DNA of 8,841 bases from an uncultured Collinsella sp. (GCA_900554905.1 USJB01000042.1:1-8841); one strand, 5' to 3'; shown: positions 1 through 6,527, numbered from the stretch's first letter. A program made the numbers and translations. Notes: a model not told the origin generated them from the letters alone.

Positions 1-540
1 CTGCACCTGCGCGGCCGGGACCTTGCGCCCGAAAGCCGCAAGGCGCTGGAATTCGCTGTTCTGGGGGCCCATGCCGCCCGCGTGAACAAAGCGGAGAACG
101 AACACCTGCTCTGTGCCATGCTGGAAGATACCGCCTGCACGGCCAGCGTGTGGCTGGCGGGCCTTGGGCTGGAAGTTCCACGCGCCGCGCGGGAATGCCG
201 CCAGCTTTCCGGCCAGCTGGTTTTGCCCAGCAGCCCCCGCATGAGCAGTACCCGCGGCAGCCGCCCCAGTGAGAAATATGGCCGTGACCTGACCCGCCTT
301 GCGCAGGAAGGCCAGCTGGACCCCGTACTTTGCCGGGATGATGAGCTGGAACGCATGATCGAAATTTTGTGCCGCCGCCAAAAGAATAACCCATGCCTTT
401 TGGGGGAGCCGGGCGTGGGCAAAAGCGCCCTGGCCGAAGCCCTGGCCCAGCGCATTGCCGCCGGGCAGGTAACGCCCAGCTTAAAGGGCAAGCGGGTGCT
501 GGCGCTGGATATGGCGTCCATGGTGGCGGGCACCAAGTAC
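1..540 (+). other. Compositionally distinct 5' segment of the clpB reading frame (candidate chimera)
   Basis: Codon use shifts sharply within one reading frame. In codons 1-180 Glu is GAA 10 times and GAG 4 times, and Leu is mostly CTG with CTT, TTG and TTA present and CTC once. Downstream of ~541 Glu is overwhelmingly GAG and Leu CTC becomes common. The encoded protein also changes type: the segment carries NNPCLLGEPGVGKSALAEAL, with the Cys and the Clp_N arrangement typical of Firmicute ClpC-like proteins, where ClpB usually has [20 protein letters not shown]. From about the VAGTKYRGEFE motif onward it reads as standard ClpB. The join therefore lies roughly at 520-560, in one of the most conserved motifs of the family. 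Origin by recombination or by misassembly cannot be told apart from this sequence alone. Confidence 0.65.
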
Positions 541-2415
541 CGCGGCGAGTTCGAGGACCGCTTGAAGGCCGTGCTCAAGGAGGTTCAAAAATCCGAAGGC
601 AAGGTCATCCTGTTCATCGATGAGCTCCACACCATCGTGGGCGCGGGTGCCACCGAGGGCTCTATGGACGCCGGCAATATCCTCAAGCCGGCGCTCGCCC
701 GTGGCGACCTGCACGCGATCGGCGCGACCACGCTCGACGAATACCGCAAGTACATCGAGAAGGACGCGGCGCTCGCCCGTCGTTTCCAGACCGTGATGGT
801 CTCCGAGCCCACCGTCGAGGACACCATCTCGATCCTGCGTGGCCTCAAGGAGAAGTACGAGATCTTCCACGGTGTGCACATCACCGATAGCGCGCTCGTG
901 GCCGCTGCTGACCTCTCCGATCGCTATATCGCCGACCGCTTCCTGCCCGACAAGGCCATCGACCTGGTCGATGAGGCGGCAAGCCGCCTGCGCATGGAGC
1001 TCGACAGCATGCCGGTCGAGATCGACGCCACCACGCGTCAGCTCACCCAGCTGCAGATCGAGGAGCAGGCACTCATGAAGGAGACCGACGACGCCTCCAA
1101 GGAGCGTCTGGAGGCCCTGCGCCAGGAGATTGCCGAGGTTCAGGAAAAACTCAACGTGCAAAAGGCCGGCTGGCTCAACCAAAAGAACGCCATCGACCAC
1201 GTGCAGGAGCTCAAAGGACAGCTCGACGAGGCCAAGAGCGAAGAGGAGCGCGCGACGCGCAACGGCGACCTGGGCCGTGCGTCCGAGCTGCGCTACTCCG
1301 TGATTCCGGGCCTGCAGCAGCAGATTCAGGATTCCGAGGCCGCGCTCGAGGCACAAAAGCAGCAGAACGGCGAGGGCCTCAACGAACAGGTGACCTCCGA
1401 TGAGATCGCCGAGGTCGTGAGCGCCTGGACCGGCGTGCCCGTGTCCAAGATGATGCAGGGCGAGCTCGACAAGTTGAAGGGCCTGGAGGGCGAGCTGCAT
1501 AAGCGCGTCATCGGTCAGGACGAGGCCGTCTCCGCCGTCGCCGCGGCCGTGCGCCGCAGCCGTGCGGGTCTCTCCGATCCGGACAAGCCCATCGGCAGCT
1601 TCTTCTTCCTGGGCCCCACCGGCGTGGGCAAGACCGAGCTCGCCAAGGCGCTAGCCGAGTGCCTGTTCGATGACGAGCGCGCGCTCGTGCGTATCGACAT
1701 GTCCGAGTACATGGAGAAGTTCAGCGTCCAGCGTCTGATCGGTGCGCCCCCGGGATACGTGGGTTACGACGAGGGCGGTCAGCTCACCGAAGCCGTGCGC
1801 CGTCGTCCGTACTCCGTGATCTTGCTCGACGAGATGGAGAAGGCTCATCCGGATGTCTTTAACGTGCTGTTGCAGGTGCTCGACGACGGCCGTCTGACCG
1901 ATGGCCAGGGTCGCCAGGTGTCCTTCAAGAACACGATTATCATCATGACGTCCAACGTGGGCTCCAAGGCCATCGCCGATCTGTCCGGTAAGGACGAGGA
2001 GGAGATGCGCCATCAGGTCGACGCCGCCATGGCTCAGACCTTCCGCCCCGAGTTCCTCAACCGTATCGACGATATCGTGGTGTTCCATCCGCTCGGCATG
2101 GCGCAGATCGAGAAGATCGTCGACATCCAGCTTGCCGACGTCCGCGCGCGTCTGGCCAAGGAGCGCATGACGCTTGCCATCACCCCGGCGGCCAAGCAGA
2201 TGCTCGCCGTGGGCGGCCTGGACCCCGTGTTCGGTGCCCGTCCGCTCAAGCGTCTGGTCCAGCGCGAGGTCGTGGACGCCATCGCCGCCGCCATCATCGA
2301 CGGCACGGTGCGCGAGGGCGATCAGGTGACGGTCGATGTCGACAAGGACGGCGGCTTTACCGTCGTGTGCGACAACACGCCGGCGGCCACCTACGAGGTT
2401 CCCGACGCCGAGTAG
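1..2415 (+). CDS. clpB: Hsp100 AAA+ chaperone ClpB (disaggregase), 5'-partial, with a ClpC-like N-terminal part
   Basis: ATP-driven disaggregase that threads aggregated proteins through a hexameric pore together with DnaK. The frame is open from base 1, so the GTG at 82 is an internal Val codon and the true start lies upstream; 804 residues are visible against about 860 for the family. Numbering from base 1: residues ~8-70 resemble the second Clp_N repeat (ENEHLLCAML); Walker A1 GEPGVGKS 135-142; pore loop KYRGEFE ~179-185; Walker B1 with D207/E208; RR at 260-261; the long coiled-coil M domain ~336-462, diagnostic of ClpB rather than ClpC; Walker A2 GPTGVGKT 538-545; pore loop GYVGY from 585; Walker B2 with D610/E611; sensor-2 GAR with R747. 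No ClpP-binding IGF-type loop is seen, which fits ClpB. Residues 1 to ~175 differ from the rest in family affinity and codon use (see the separate entry). A strong terminator follows. The ClpB body is certain; the identity of the N-terminus in the living cell is not. Confidence 0.93.
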   Translation: MHLRGRDLAPESRKALEFAVLGAHAARVNKAENEHLLCAMLEDTACTASVWLAGLGLEVPRAARECRQLSGQLVLPSSPRMSSTRGSRPSEKYGRDLTRLAQEGQLDPVLCRDDELERMIEILCRRQKNNPCLLGEPGVGKSALAEALAQRIAAGQVTPSLKGKRVLALDMASMVAGTKYRGEFEDRLKAVLKEVQKSEGKVILFIDELHTIVGAGATEGSMDAGNILKPALARGDLHAIGATTLDEYRKYIEKDAALARRFQTVMVSEPTVEDTISILRGLKEKYEIFHGVHITDSALVAAADLSDRYIADRFLPDKAIDLVDEAASRLRMELDSMPVEIDATTRQLTQLQIEEQALMKETDDASKERLEALRQEIAEVQEKLNVQKAGWLNQKNAIDHVQELKGQLDEAKSEEERATRNGDLGRASELRYSVIPGLQQQIQDSEAALEAQKQQNGEGLNEQVTSDEIAEVVSAWTGVPVSKMMQGELDKLKGLEGELHKRVIGQDEAVSAVAAAVRRSRAGLSDPDKPIGSFFFLGPTGVGKTELAKALAECLFDDERALVRIDMSEYMEKFSVQRLIGAPPGYVGYDEGGQLTEAVRRRPYSVILLDEMEKAHPDVFNVLLQVLDDGRLTDGQGRQVSFKNTIIIMTSNVGSKAIADLSGKDEEEMRHQVDAAMAQTFRPEFLNRIDDIVVFHPLGMAQIEKIVDIQLADVRARLAKERMTLAITPAAKQMLAVGGLDPVFGARPLKRLVQREVVDAIAAAIIDGTVREGDQVTVDVDKDGGFTVVCDNTPAATYEVPDAE

Positions 2416-2460
2416 ATTTTTGGGACATGCCTTAAAATCTGCCAGCCGTCTCTAAACGCC

Positions 2461-2497
2461 AAGGGCGGCGGATCCAATTGGGTCCGCCGCCCTTTTT
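2461..2497 (+). terminator. Rho-independent terminator of clpB
   Basis: The perfect arms GGGCGGCGGA (2463-2472) and TCCGCCGCCC (2483-2492) extend inward by T-G, C-G and C-G pairs to an AATT tetraloop (2476-2479), giving a 13-bp G/C-rich stem. TTTTT at 2493-2497 follows directly, and the two A's before the stem can also pair with the first T's. It lies 45 bases after the clpB stop and closes that transcription unit. It also argues against starting the next gene at the in-frame ATG at 2478, which falls inside this hairpin. Confidence 0.93.
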
Positions 2498-2535
2498 CGT
2501 GCGACAATCGATGTTGTTGAACGTGAGTGCATGGC

Positions 2536-2541
2536 AAGGAG
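2536..2541 (+). promoter_or_regulatory. Ribosome binding site that fixes the start of the 64-aa gene
   Basis: AAGGAG lies 8 bases before the ATG at 2550. The only longer in-frame start, at 2478, is inside the clpB terminator hairpin and has no such site, so the 2550 start is preferred. Confidence 0.75.
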
Positions 2542-2549
2542 CTATACAG

Positions 2550-2744
2550 ATGATAGACAAGAGCAAGACAAACACGCCGGCGACCGATGCCGCACCCGCC
2601 GCACCCAAGCCTGCGCCTAAGCCGGCGCCCAAGCCGCGCGACCCCTACATCCGTGCCGAGAACGAGGACGACGACGGCTACGATCCCTACAGCGATCGCC
2701 GCCCCGAGCGTGAGCCGATGTTCGAAGCCGATCCGTGGCGCTGA
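2550..2744 (+). CDS. Small proline-rich protein, function unknown (64 aa)
   Basis: I do not recognise this protein. It is short and hydrophilic, with no signal peptide or membrane segment. The N-terminal third is Ala/Thr/Lys-rich, the middle holds a PKPA repeat (APKPAPKPAPKPRDP, about residues 21-35), then an acidic patch (ENEDDDGYD), and the end is rich in charged and aromatic residues (YDPYSDRRPE, then MFEADPWR). Such composition predicts a disordered tail or linker-like protein. The start at 2550 is set by AAGGAG upstream. It has the same G/C-rich codon style as its neighbours, which supports its being real. It stands alone between the clpB terminator and a convergent gene; no convincing promoter of its own was found, so transcription may begin close to the terminator or come from read-through. 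Confidence 0.6.
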   Translation: MIDKSKTNTPATDAAPAAPKPAPKPAPKPRDPYIRAENEDDDGYDPYSDRRPEREPMFEADPWR

Positions 2745-2769
2745 GTGCCACCCAAAAGGCCACCAATAA

Positions 2770-2834
2770 GTTGCGGCGAAATAGGGATTGTTTTGCGGTT
2801 TGACCAGCAAAAACAGTCCCTATTTCACCGCAAC
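2770..2834. repeat. Long near-perfect intergenic palindrome (REP/MITE-like candidate)
   Basis: The arms 2770-2794 and 2810-2834 match as inverted repeats at 23 of 25 positions; both mismatches become G-U type pairs in RNA on one strand. The stem continues inward through GC/GC (2795-2796 with 2807-2808, one A bulged) and GGT/ACC (2797-2799 with 2803-2805), so almost the whole 65 bases fold on themselves. It lies between two convergent genes, where a bidirectional terminator would be useful, but neither side has the T-tract of an intrinsic terminator right after the stem; the T and A runs are inside the arms. The arm core AAATAGGGA(C/T)TGTTTT looks like a dispersed repeat family. I infer this from its form and did not test it. 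Confidence 0.7.
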
Positions 2835-2876
2835 TGCGTTAGGGATGTGGGTGTTGGGTGGCTGTCTTCGGGCCGG

Positions 2877-4373
2877 CTAGTCTTGGGCCTTGATGCTCGG
2901 CATCAGAATCTGGGCGAGGTAGTCGGTCTCGAGTTTGGTCGCGGCGTCGGCTTTGCCGTCTTTGCCGACCAGTACGTTCTTGATCTGGCTATAGGTGTAG
3001 CGGTTGCCGGTCGTGAGCTCGACAAGCTCAATCGCCGTATCCATGGGGTAGGTCGACACGGGGTCTTGCGTCCGTCCGTTGATGGTCTGGGGCACCACGT
3101 ACGGATAGACGGGGCCGCTGGCGTAGACGGTATAACCGTTGCCTAGATTGGCCGCACCCAAAACCGTATCGCCCTCATCGGGCGTAAAGCTCTCGCCCTC
3201 GCGCACCGCGACGAGCGTCACGAGCGGTGTGTTGGCGTCATCGCCCAGATAGATGCACAGTGTGCTGCCGTTTTGCCAAGTCTCGACCTTGTCGTACCAC
3301 TCGACGGGGATATCGAGCTGGTAGAGGTCGGTTGCCTTGTGACGGGCGTCGGCATCATGGGCCGCCTGTGCCTTTTGCGCGCTCACGGCATTGACGGCGG
3401 CGTCGCGCCGCGCGGTTGCCGCCTGCTGGAGCACCTTGGCGGTGGCGGCGGAGCTCGCGCCGCCTTCCTCGGCATACTTGGCGGCGGCATCGATTTGGTC
3501 GTCAGTCACCGTGTCGGCCGAAGGCACCTTGAGCTTAAAGGTGGCCTGGGCACTCAAATCCTGCCCATCGCTCTTAATGGTGACCTGCGCCTTGGTGGTC
3601 GGCACGGTATAGACGGTGCCGTCGGACGCGATGGGGGAGGCGGCAATAGAGAGCGTGTAGTCACCGGGTAGCAGTTTGATGCCACGGCCGTGCTCGTCAA
3701 CATAGAGTGTTTCGCTCACGGAGGATCCGTCAGAATCCTGGCCACTCACTTGTACGGGAATCTTGGAGCCGGCGGAACAGTCGAGCCCCGCGGCATGTAC
3801 GCCAATCTGCACCGACATCATGGTATGGGCGTTTGCGGCAACCACGGCGGCCTGCTCTTGCCGGTATCCGTTCCAGGCTGCGTAGCCTGCGCCGCCGGCG
3901 ACGAGCGCGACGGCCACAACGCCGGCAACCATCAGGTTGCGGCGCTTGGGCGACATCTTGCGATGACGAACCTCGGCTTCGCGTGCCGAAGGAACGGATG
4001 GTAGGGGAATATCGCCCATGGCGATGGTCTCGTCCACGGCAGGTGCAGAGCCTAAGCCAGGGAGCTCGCGGGTCAGCGAATCTTCGGCCGGCAAGCTGTC
4101 GAGCAAGATGGTTTCCTCGCTCGTGTCGGATTCGGGCTGGTCGTCGGCCTCGCATTCGGTGTCTTCGTGATCTGCCTCATCCTCGGCAGGCTCAACGTCG
4201 CCTGCATCCTGATCATCGGATTGCGCCTCGGTTTCCGGCTCATCCTGCACATCAACGCCCGAATCGTCAAACGCAATCTCATCGAGTGAAATCCGGTCTA
4301 AGCTCTCCAAGGCCTCAGCGCAAGCTTCTGCATCTTGGGCCGCATCCTCTTGGCCCATCGTCTCATCATTCAT
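2877..4373 (-). CDS. Single-pass membrane protein with acidic cytoplasmic tail and exported C-terminal domain (498 aa), function unknown
   Basis: I do not recognise a named family. Residues 1-135 are strongly acidic, low in complexity and probably disordered. A basic stretch (RHRKMSPKRRN, ~136-146) precedes one hydrophobic helix (~147-168), which by the positive-inside rule puts the N-terminus inside and the rest outside. Residues ~185-282 look like a beta-sandwich (LPGDYTLSI, carboxypeptidase-regulatory-like). Residues ~290-347 are an Ala-rich helix. Residues ~349-468 form a mixed domain starting YQLDIPVEWYDKV, a pattern I associate with surface proteins of Coriobacteriia. The N-terminal tail has three similar (D/E)ET(I/M) sites, near residues 3-6, 86-89 and 114-117, that could be phospho-acceptor sites. 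The start ATG at 4373 has a GGGGG run about 5 bases upstream. The gene stands alone, converging with the small proline-rich gene. An envelope or sensing role is only a guess. Confidence 0.85.
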   Translation of the reverse strand: MNDETMGQEDAAQDAEACAEALESLDRISLDEIAFDDSGVDVQDEPETEAQSDDQDAGDVEPAEDEADHEDTECEADDQPESDTSEETILLDSLPAEDSLTRELPGLGSAPAVDETIAMGDIPLPSVPSAREAEVRHRKMSPKRRNLMVAGVVAVALVAGGAGYAAWNGYRQEQAAVVAANAHTMMSVQIGVHAAGLDCSAGSKIPVQVSGQDSDGSSVSETLYVDEHGRGIKLLPGDYTLSIAASPIASDGTVYTVPTTKAQVTIKSDGQDLSAQATFKLKVPSADTVTDDQIDAAAKYAEEGGASSAATAKVLQQAATARRDAAVNAVSAQKAQAAHDADARHKATDLYQLDIPVEWYDKVETWQNGSTLCIYLGDDANTPLVTLVAVREGESFTPDEGDTVLGAANLGNGYTVYASGPVYPYVVPQTINGRTQDPVSTYPMDTAIELVELTTGNRYTYSQIKNVLVGKDGKADAATKLETDYLAQILMPSIKAQD

Positions 4374-4495
4374 ACATCCCCCAAGCTCAATATCGGGACA
4401 ACACTGTACCCAAAAATGGAGCCATATAAAGCGCGTATGAAATATAAGATTTGATTTAACCTGAGCGCATCGTTCGGCCGCATCCTCGCGGCAGC
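4374..4495 (-). promoter_or_regulatory. AT-rich upstream region of the 498-aa membrane protein gene
   Basis: The intergenic stretch contains an AT-rich block (about 4420-4460) unlike its surroundings, with TTATAT-like runs on the minus strand, as expected for the promoter of the gene starting at 4373. I could not find a -35/-10 pair with good spacing, so the exact promoter is not called. Confidence 0.3.
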
Positions 4496-4535
4496 AAAAG
4501 GCCCCCGGAACGCGAACGAATCACATTCCGGGGGC
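4496..4535 (-). terminator. Rho-independent terminator of the TetR/DUF5692 unit
   Basis: The perfect 10-bp arms GCCCCCGGAA (4501-4510) and TTCCGGGGGC (4526-4535) enclose a 15-base loop. On the plus strand AAAAG lies to the left (4496-4500), so on the minus strand the stem is followed by CTTTT. The hairpin lies 71 bases after the stop of the DUF5692-like gene and terminates minus-strand transcription. Confidence 0.85.
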
Positions 4536-4606
4536 TCTACAATGCGTTGAGTTGCGCGGAGCCGGCTATGCTGCTTCGTGCTCAAGCGATGTCTGCGCCA
4601 GGCGCG

Positions 4607-5614
4607 TTACTCGGCGTGTGCGTAATCCACCTTGGCGCGGCGAGCGGTAGCCTTCTCCCAATCGCTGGTGCCCTCAAAGACATCCTGCTTGTAGGGATTG
4701 CGGCCGAGCTTCTTGGCACGGTAGGCGACGTAGATGATCGCGGCGACGTTGGCGACCAGCGCGGCGACCGAGACCGCGGTGGCGGCGCCGGGATCGAGCG
4801 TGGAGTGCGTCACAAAGATGGACTCCTCCTGGAAGTACGGGAACACCTGGGCAAACATGCACCAAATGGCCAGCGTAAAGGCGCGGTTCTGGATCCAGCC
4901 GCCCTTGTTCCAGATAAAGGCGGCGACAGTGGGCGCCAGCAGCAGCGCAAAGCCGCAGAACCAGGAGTGGGTGGGCAGGCAGTTGTAGGTGTAGCAGAAG
5001 TTCCAGATATCGTAGGCGATGATGTAGACCCAGGTCATATCGGGCCACAGCATGTCGGTCTGATCCTCGGAGGCGTAGACGCTCCACCAACCGGTCATGC
5101 AGAAGATGTTGATAATACCGGCGATGCCGTTGAACACGTTGTTCCAGCCGGCCAGCTGCGTAGCACCTTCGGAGGTGACCCAGGTGGACTCGCCCAGGAC
5201 AAAGAAGTGATAGGCGCTCTCGAAGTCGGATACGACGGCAATCATGATGTTGATGGCGACGATCACAAACGGCCACGCGCGGAACCAATGCGCCTTGCCG
5301 ATCTTGCCCCACTGGTACTTAATGGCAATGAAGCCCCAGCAACCAGCCAGCGCCGCGTATACCTTGGCGTAGTGGAACCAGCTGTTCTGGTACACATGGG
5401 TGGGGTTGGTGAGCGCCCACTCGGCACCCTGCGAGACGCCGATGGCGATGGCGACGCAGTAGATGGTCATGGCCAGCGGAGCCACGCCAAAGATGATTGC
5501 TGCGCCCAGCTTGGTGCGGCGGCCGACCTCGTTGAGCACGATCAGGCCAATAAAGACCATGGCCCAGCCGGCCCAGTGGATAAGGGTATCGCTACCCCAA
5601 ACATCGAACAGCAT
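4607..5614 (-). CDS. Polytopic membrane protein, DUF5692-like (335 aa)
   Basis: An integral membrane protein with about nine predicted helices near residues 11-28, 37-60, 83-100, 112-130, 159-177, 194-211, 216-235, 244-261 and 277-299, and a short charged cytoplasmic tail. The start MLFDVWGSDT, the LNEVGRRTK and WNNVFNGIAGIINI stretches and the YDIWNFCYTYNC core match what I recall of DUF5692, a family of unknown function; this is memory and not a search. Trp, Tyr and Phe are unusually frequent in and between the helices, and acidic and amide residues sit close to membrane segments (SDFES, WPDM, YDIWN), which could line a binding site. The start has a strong AAAGGAG site. It follows the TetR gene by 63 bases on the same strand and is followed by an intrinsic terminator, so the two probably form one operon. 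Transporter, membrane redox partner or sensor are all possible. Confidence 0.85.
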   Translation of the reverse strand: MLFDVWGSDTLIHWAGWAMVFIGLIVLNEVGRRTKLGAAIIFGVAPLAMTIYCVAIAIGVSQGAEWALTNPTHVYQNSWFHYAKVYAALAGCWGFIAIKYQWGKIGKAHWFRAWPFVIVAINIMIAVVSDFESAYHFFVLGESTWVTSEGATQLAGWNNVFNGIAGIINIFCMTGWWSVYASEDQTDMLWPDMTWVYIIAYDIWNFCYTYNCLPTHSWFCGFALLLAPTVAAFIWNKGGWIQNRAFTLAIWCMFAQVFPYFQEESIFVTHSTLDPGAATAVSVAALVANVAAIIYVAYRAKKLGRNPYKQDVFEGTSDWEKATARRAKVDYAHAE

Positions 5615-5620
5615 GCTGCT

Positions 5621-5627
5621 CTCCTTT
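5621..5627 (-). promoter_or_regulatory. Strong ribosome binding site of the DUF5692-like gene
   Basis: On the minus strand AAAGGAG lies six bases (AGCAGC) before the ATG at 5614. It is the best ribosome binding site in the window and suggests that the membrane protein is translated well relative to the regulator before it. Confidence 0.8.
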
Positions 5628-5632
5628 CACAC

Positions 5633-5660
5633 GCCCGCGGCCCCTCTTCTGATCGCGGGC
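5633..5660 (-). other. Small hairpin between the TetR and DUF5692-like genes
   Basis: The arms GCCCGCG (5633-5639) and CGCGGGC (5654-5660) are perfect, with a 14-base loop. No T-tract follows on the minus strand, so it is not a standard terminator. It could protect or process the mRNA between regulator and membrane-protein messages, or be a chance pairing in G/C-rich DNA. Confidence 0.35.
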
Positions 5661-5677
5661 AGTTTGGCCAAATGTCG

Positions 5678-6340
5678 TCAGTTCTGGGGCTTGCGCTCCG
5701 GATACTTGGCGGTATAGCCCTCGATGTGGAGCGTCGAGGCGATGATTTCCTTGACCGTCTCGTCGGGCACATCGGGGTGCGTGCGGATATACATCAAAAG
5801 ACCCATGATGAGGGTGTAGAACGTCTCGTAGACATGGTCGATGCGTAGCTCATGATGGGCGACAAAATCCACTACGGTGGTGTCGCAGATATACTGCGCC
5901 ACGCGCTGGACCACGTTGTGCAAAAAGCCGCCGTAGAGCGCGCCGCTGTTGGAGGTCAGAGTGTGCGGCAGTTCGTGACCGCTGGCGACCAGACGCTTAA
6001 AGAGCGGCGCGACAGTGTCGAGCGCGCCCTCGATATCGCCGACGGTGCGGTTGGCATTCCACTGCTCGAGCTCGGAGATAAAGCCGTCGATCGCCTCGTC
6101 CATAACGGCGGTGACGGCGGCGTCCATGTCGGCGAAGTAGTGGTAGAACAGCGAGCGCGTGCAGCCGGCTCGCTTGGTCACGGCCGATACCGATAGGTGG
6201 GACACGCCCAGCTCGGAGCTTACGGTGCGCACGGCATCGAGGATCTCGCGACGGCGCTCGTCGCCCGTCAGGCGCTTTGCCGCGCTATCGGATGCGGGGA
6301 CGGCATCGACCACAGAGGTACCTGCTGTGTTGTTGCCCAT
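5678..6340 (-). CDS. TetR/AcrR-family transcriptional regulator (220 aa)
   Basis: A DNA-binding repressor-type regulator. Residues ~28-75 form the TetR_N domain: DERRREILDAVRTVSSELG is helix 1, and LSVSAVTKRAGCTRSLFYHYF (about 49-69) is the helix-turn-helix and its following Tyr/Phe-rich helix. The C-terminal ~140 residues are the divergent, all-helical ligand and dimer domain, with no recognisable ligand signature. An extra ~25-residue N-terminal extension before the domain is low in complexity. The start at 6340 has GAAAGG on the minus strand at 6355-6350, nine bases before the ATG. It is divergent from the oxidoreductase at 6528 and upstream of the DUF5692-like gene. With the palindromes in the gap, this points to a local regulator that controls the oxidoreductase and probably itself and the membrane gene. 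Confidence 0.93.
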   Translation of the reverse strand: MGNNTAGTSVVDAVPASDSAAKRLTGDERRREILDAVRTVSSELGVSHLSVSAVTKRAGCTRSLFYHYFADMDAAVTAVMDEAIDGFISELEQWNANRTVGDIEGALDTVAPLFKRLVASGHELPHTLTSNSGALYGGFLHNVVQRVAQYICDTTVVDFVAHHELRIDHVYETFYTLIMGLLMYIRTHPDVPDETVKEIIASTLHIEGYTAKYPERKPQN

Positions 6341-6388
6341 GTTTTGCCGCCTTTCATCCTCTTTTGCCTGACCGTTCGCCTAACAGTC

Positions 6389-6417
6389 TTGAATATTGTT
6401 GACGGTTCGTCAATACT
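6389..6417 (+). promoter_or_regulatory. Candidate promoter of the oxidoreductase gene
   Basis: TTGAAT (6389-6394) and AATACT (6412-6417) are separated by exactly 17 bases; each matches the sigma-70 consensus at four of six positions. The first palindrome fills the spacer, and the second covers the expected start of transcription near 6424, a layout typical of repression by a TetR protein. It would leave an untranslated leader of about 100 bases. This is a weak sequence match supported mainly by geometry. Confidence 0.35.
6399..6413. promoter_or_regulatory. Operator palindrome 1 (candidate TetR site)
   Basis: TTGACG-GTT-CGTCAA is a perfect 15-bp palindrome with 6-bp arms. It shares its form with the second site 23 bp away (centre to centre). 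It lies between the -10 and -35 of the candidate plus-strand promoter, and its TTGACG on the minus strand could also serve as a -35 for the regulator (17 bases to AAGACT), which would allow autorepression. A degenerate copy (11 of 15 matches) lies at 6368-6382 nearer the TetR start. Confidence 0.7.
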
Positions 6418-6421
6418 GTTT

Positions 6422-6436
6422 TTGACACAATGTCAA
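6422..6436. promoter_or_regulatory. Operator palindrome 2 (candidate TetR site)
   Basis: TTGACA-CAA-TGTCAA is a perfect 15-bp palindrome of the same design as the first site. In addition TATTGTTGAC (6394-6403) and GTCAACAATA (6432-6441) form an outer perfect 10-bp inverted repeat, so the whole 48-bp block is symmetric around about 6417-6418. That suggests cooperative binding of two dimers. Confidence 0.7.
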
Positions 6437-6527
6437 CAATAACGGGTGAACGGCGTGGGGGCATGTCGAGCCCGTAAAAAGAGGGGCGCTGCGTGCCTGC
6501 CGGGCTGCGGCAAGAGAAGGGACGACT

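Noticed and set aside
82..84. GTG as start codon of clpB
   Set aside because: The frame is open back to base 1, the encoded residues before it (LAPESRKALEFAVLGAHAAR) fit the Clp_N repeat, and there is no ribosome binding site before 82.
481..1500. 339-codon open frame on the minus strand inside clpB
   Set aside because: Antisense shadow with Leu/His/Gly-rich low-complexity composition; the plus strand here is the conserved NBD1 and M domain of ClpB.
2478..2549. Upstream ATG at 2478 extending the 64-aa protein to 88 aa
   Set aside because: It lies inside the terminator hairpin of clpB and lacks a ribosome binding site, while the ATG at 2550 has AAGGAG at good spacing.
2770..2834. Calling the long palindrome a standard bidirectional intrinsic terminator
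   Set aside because: No T-tract follows the stem in either direction; the runs of T and A lie within the arms. A terminator role remains possible but is not shown.
4547..5848. 433-codon open frame on the plus strand opposite the DUF5692-like gene
   Set aside because: It spans two minus-strand genes and their gap. The product is Gly/Asp/Val-rich with no domain, whereas the minus strand has a good ribosome binding site and nine clear membrane helices.
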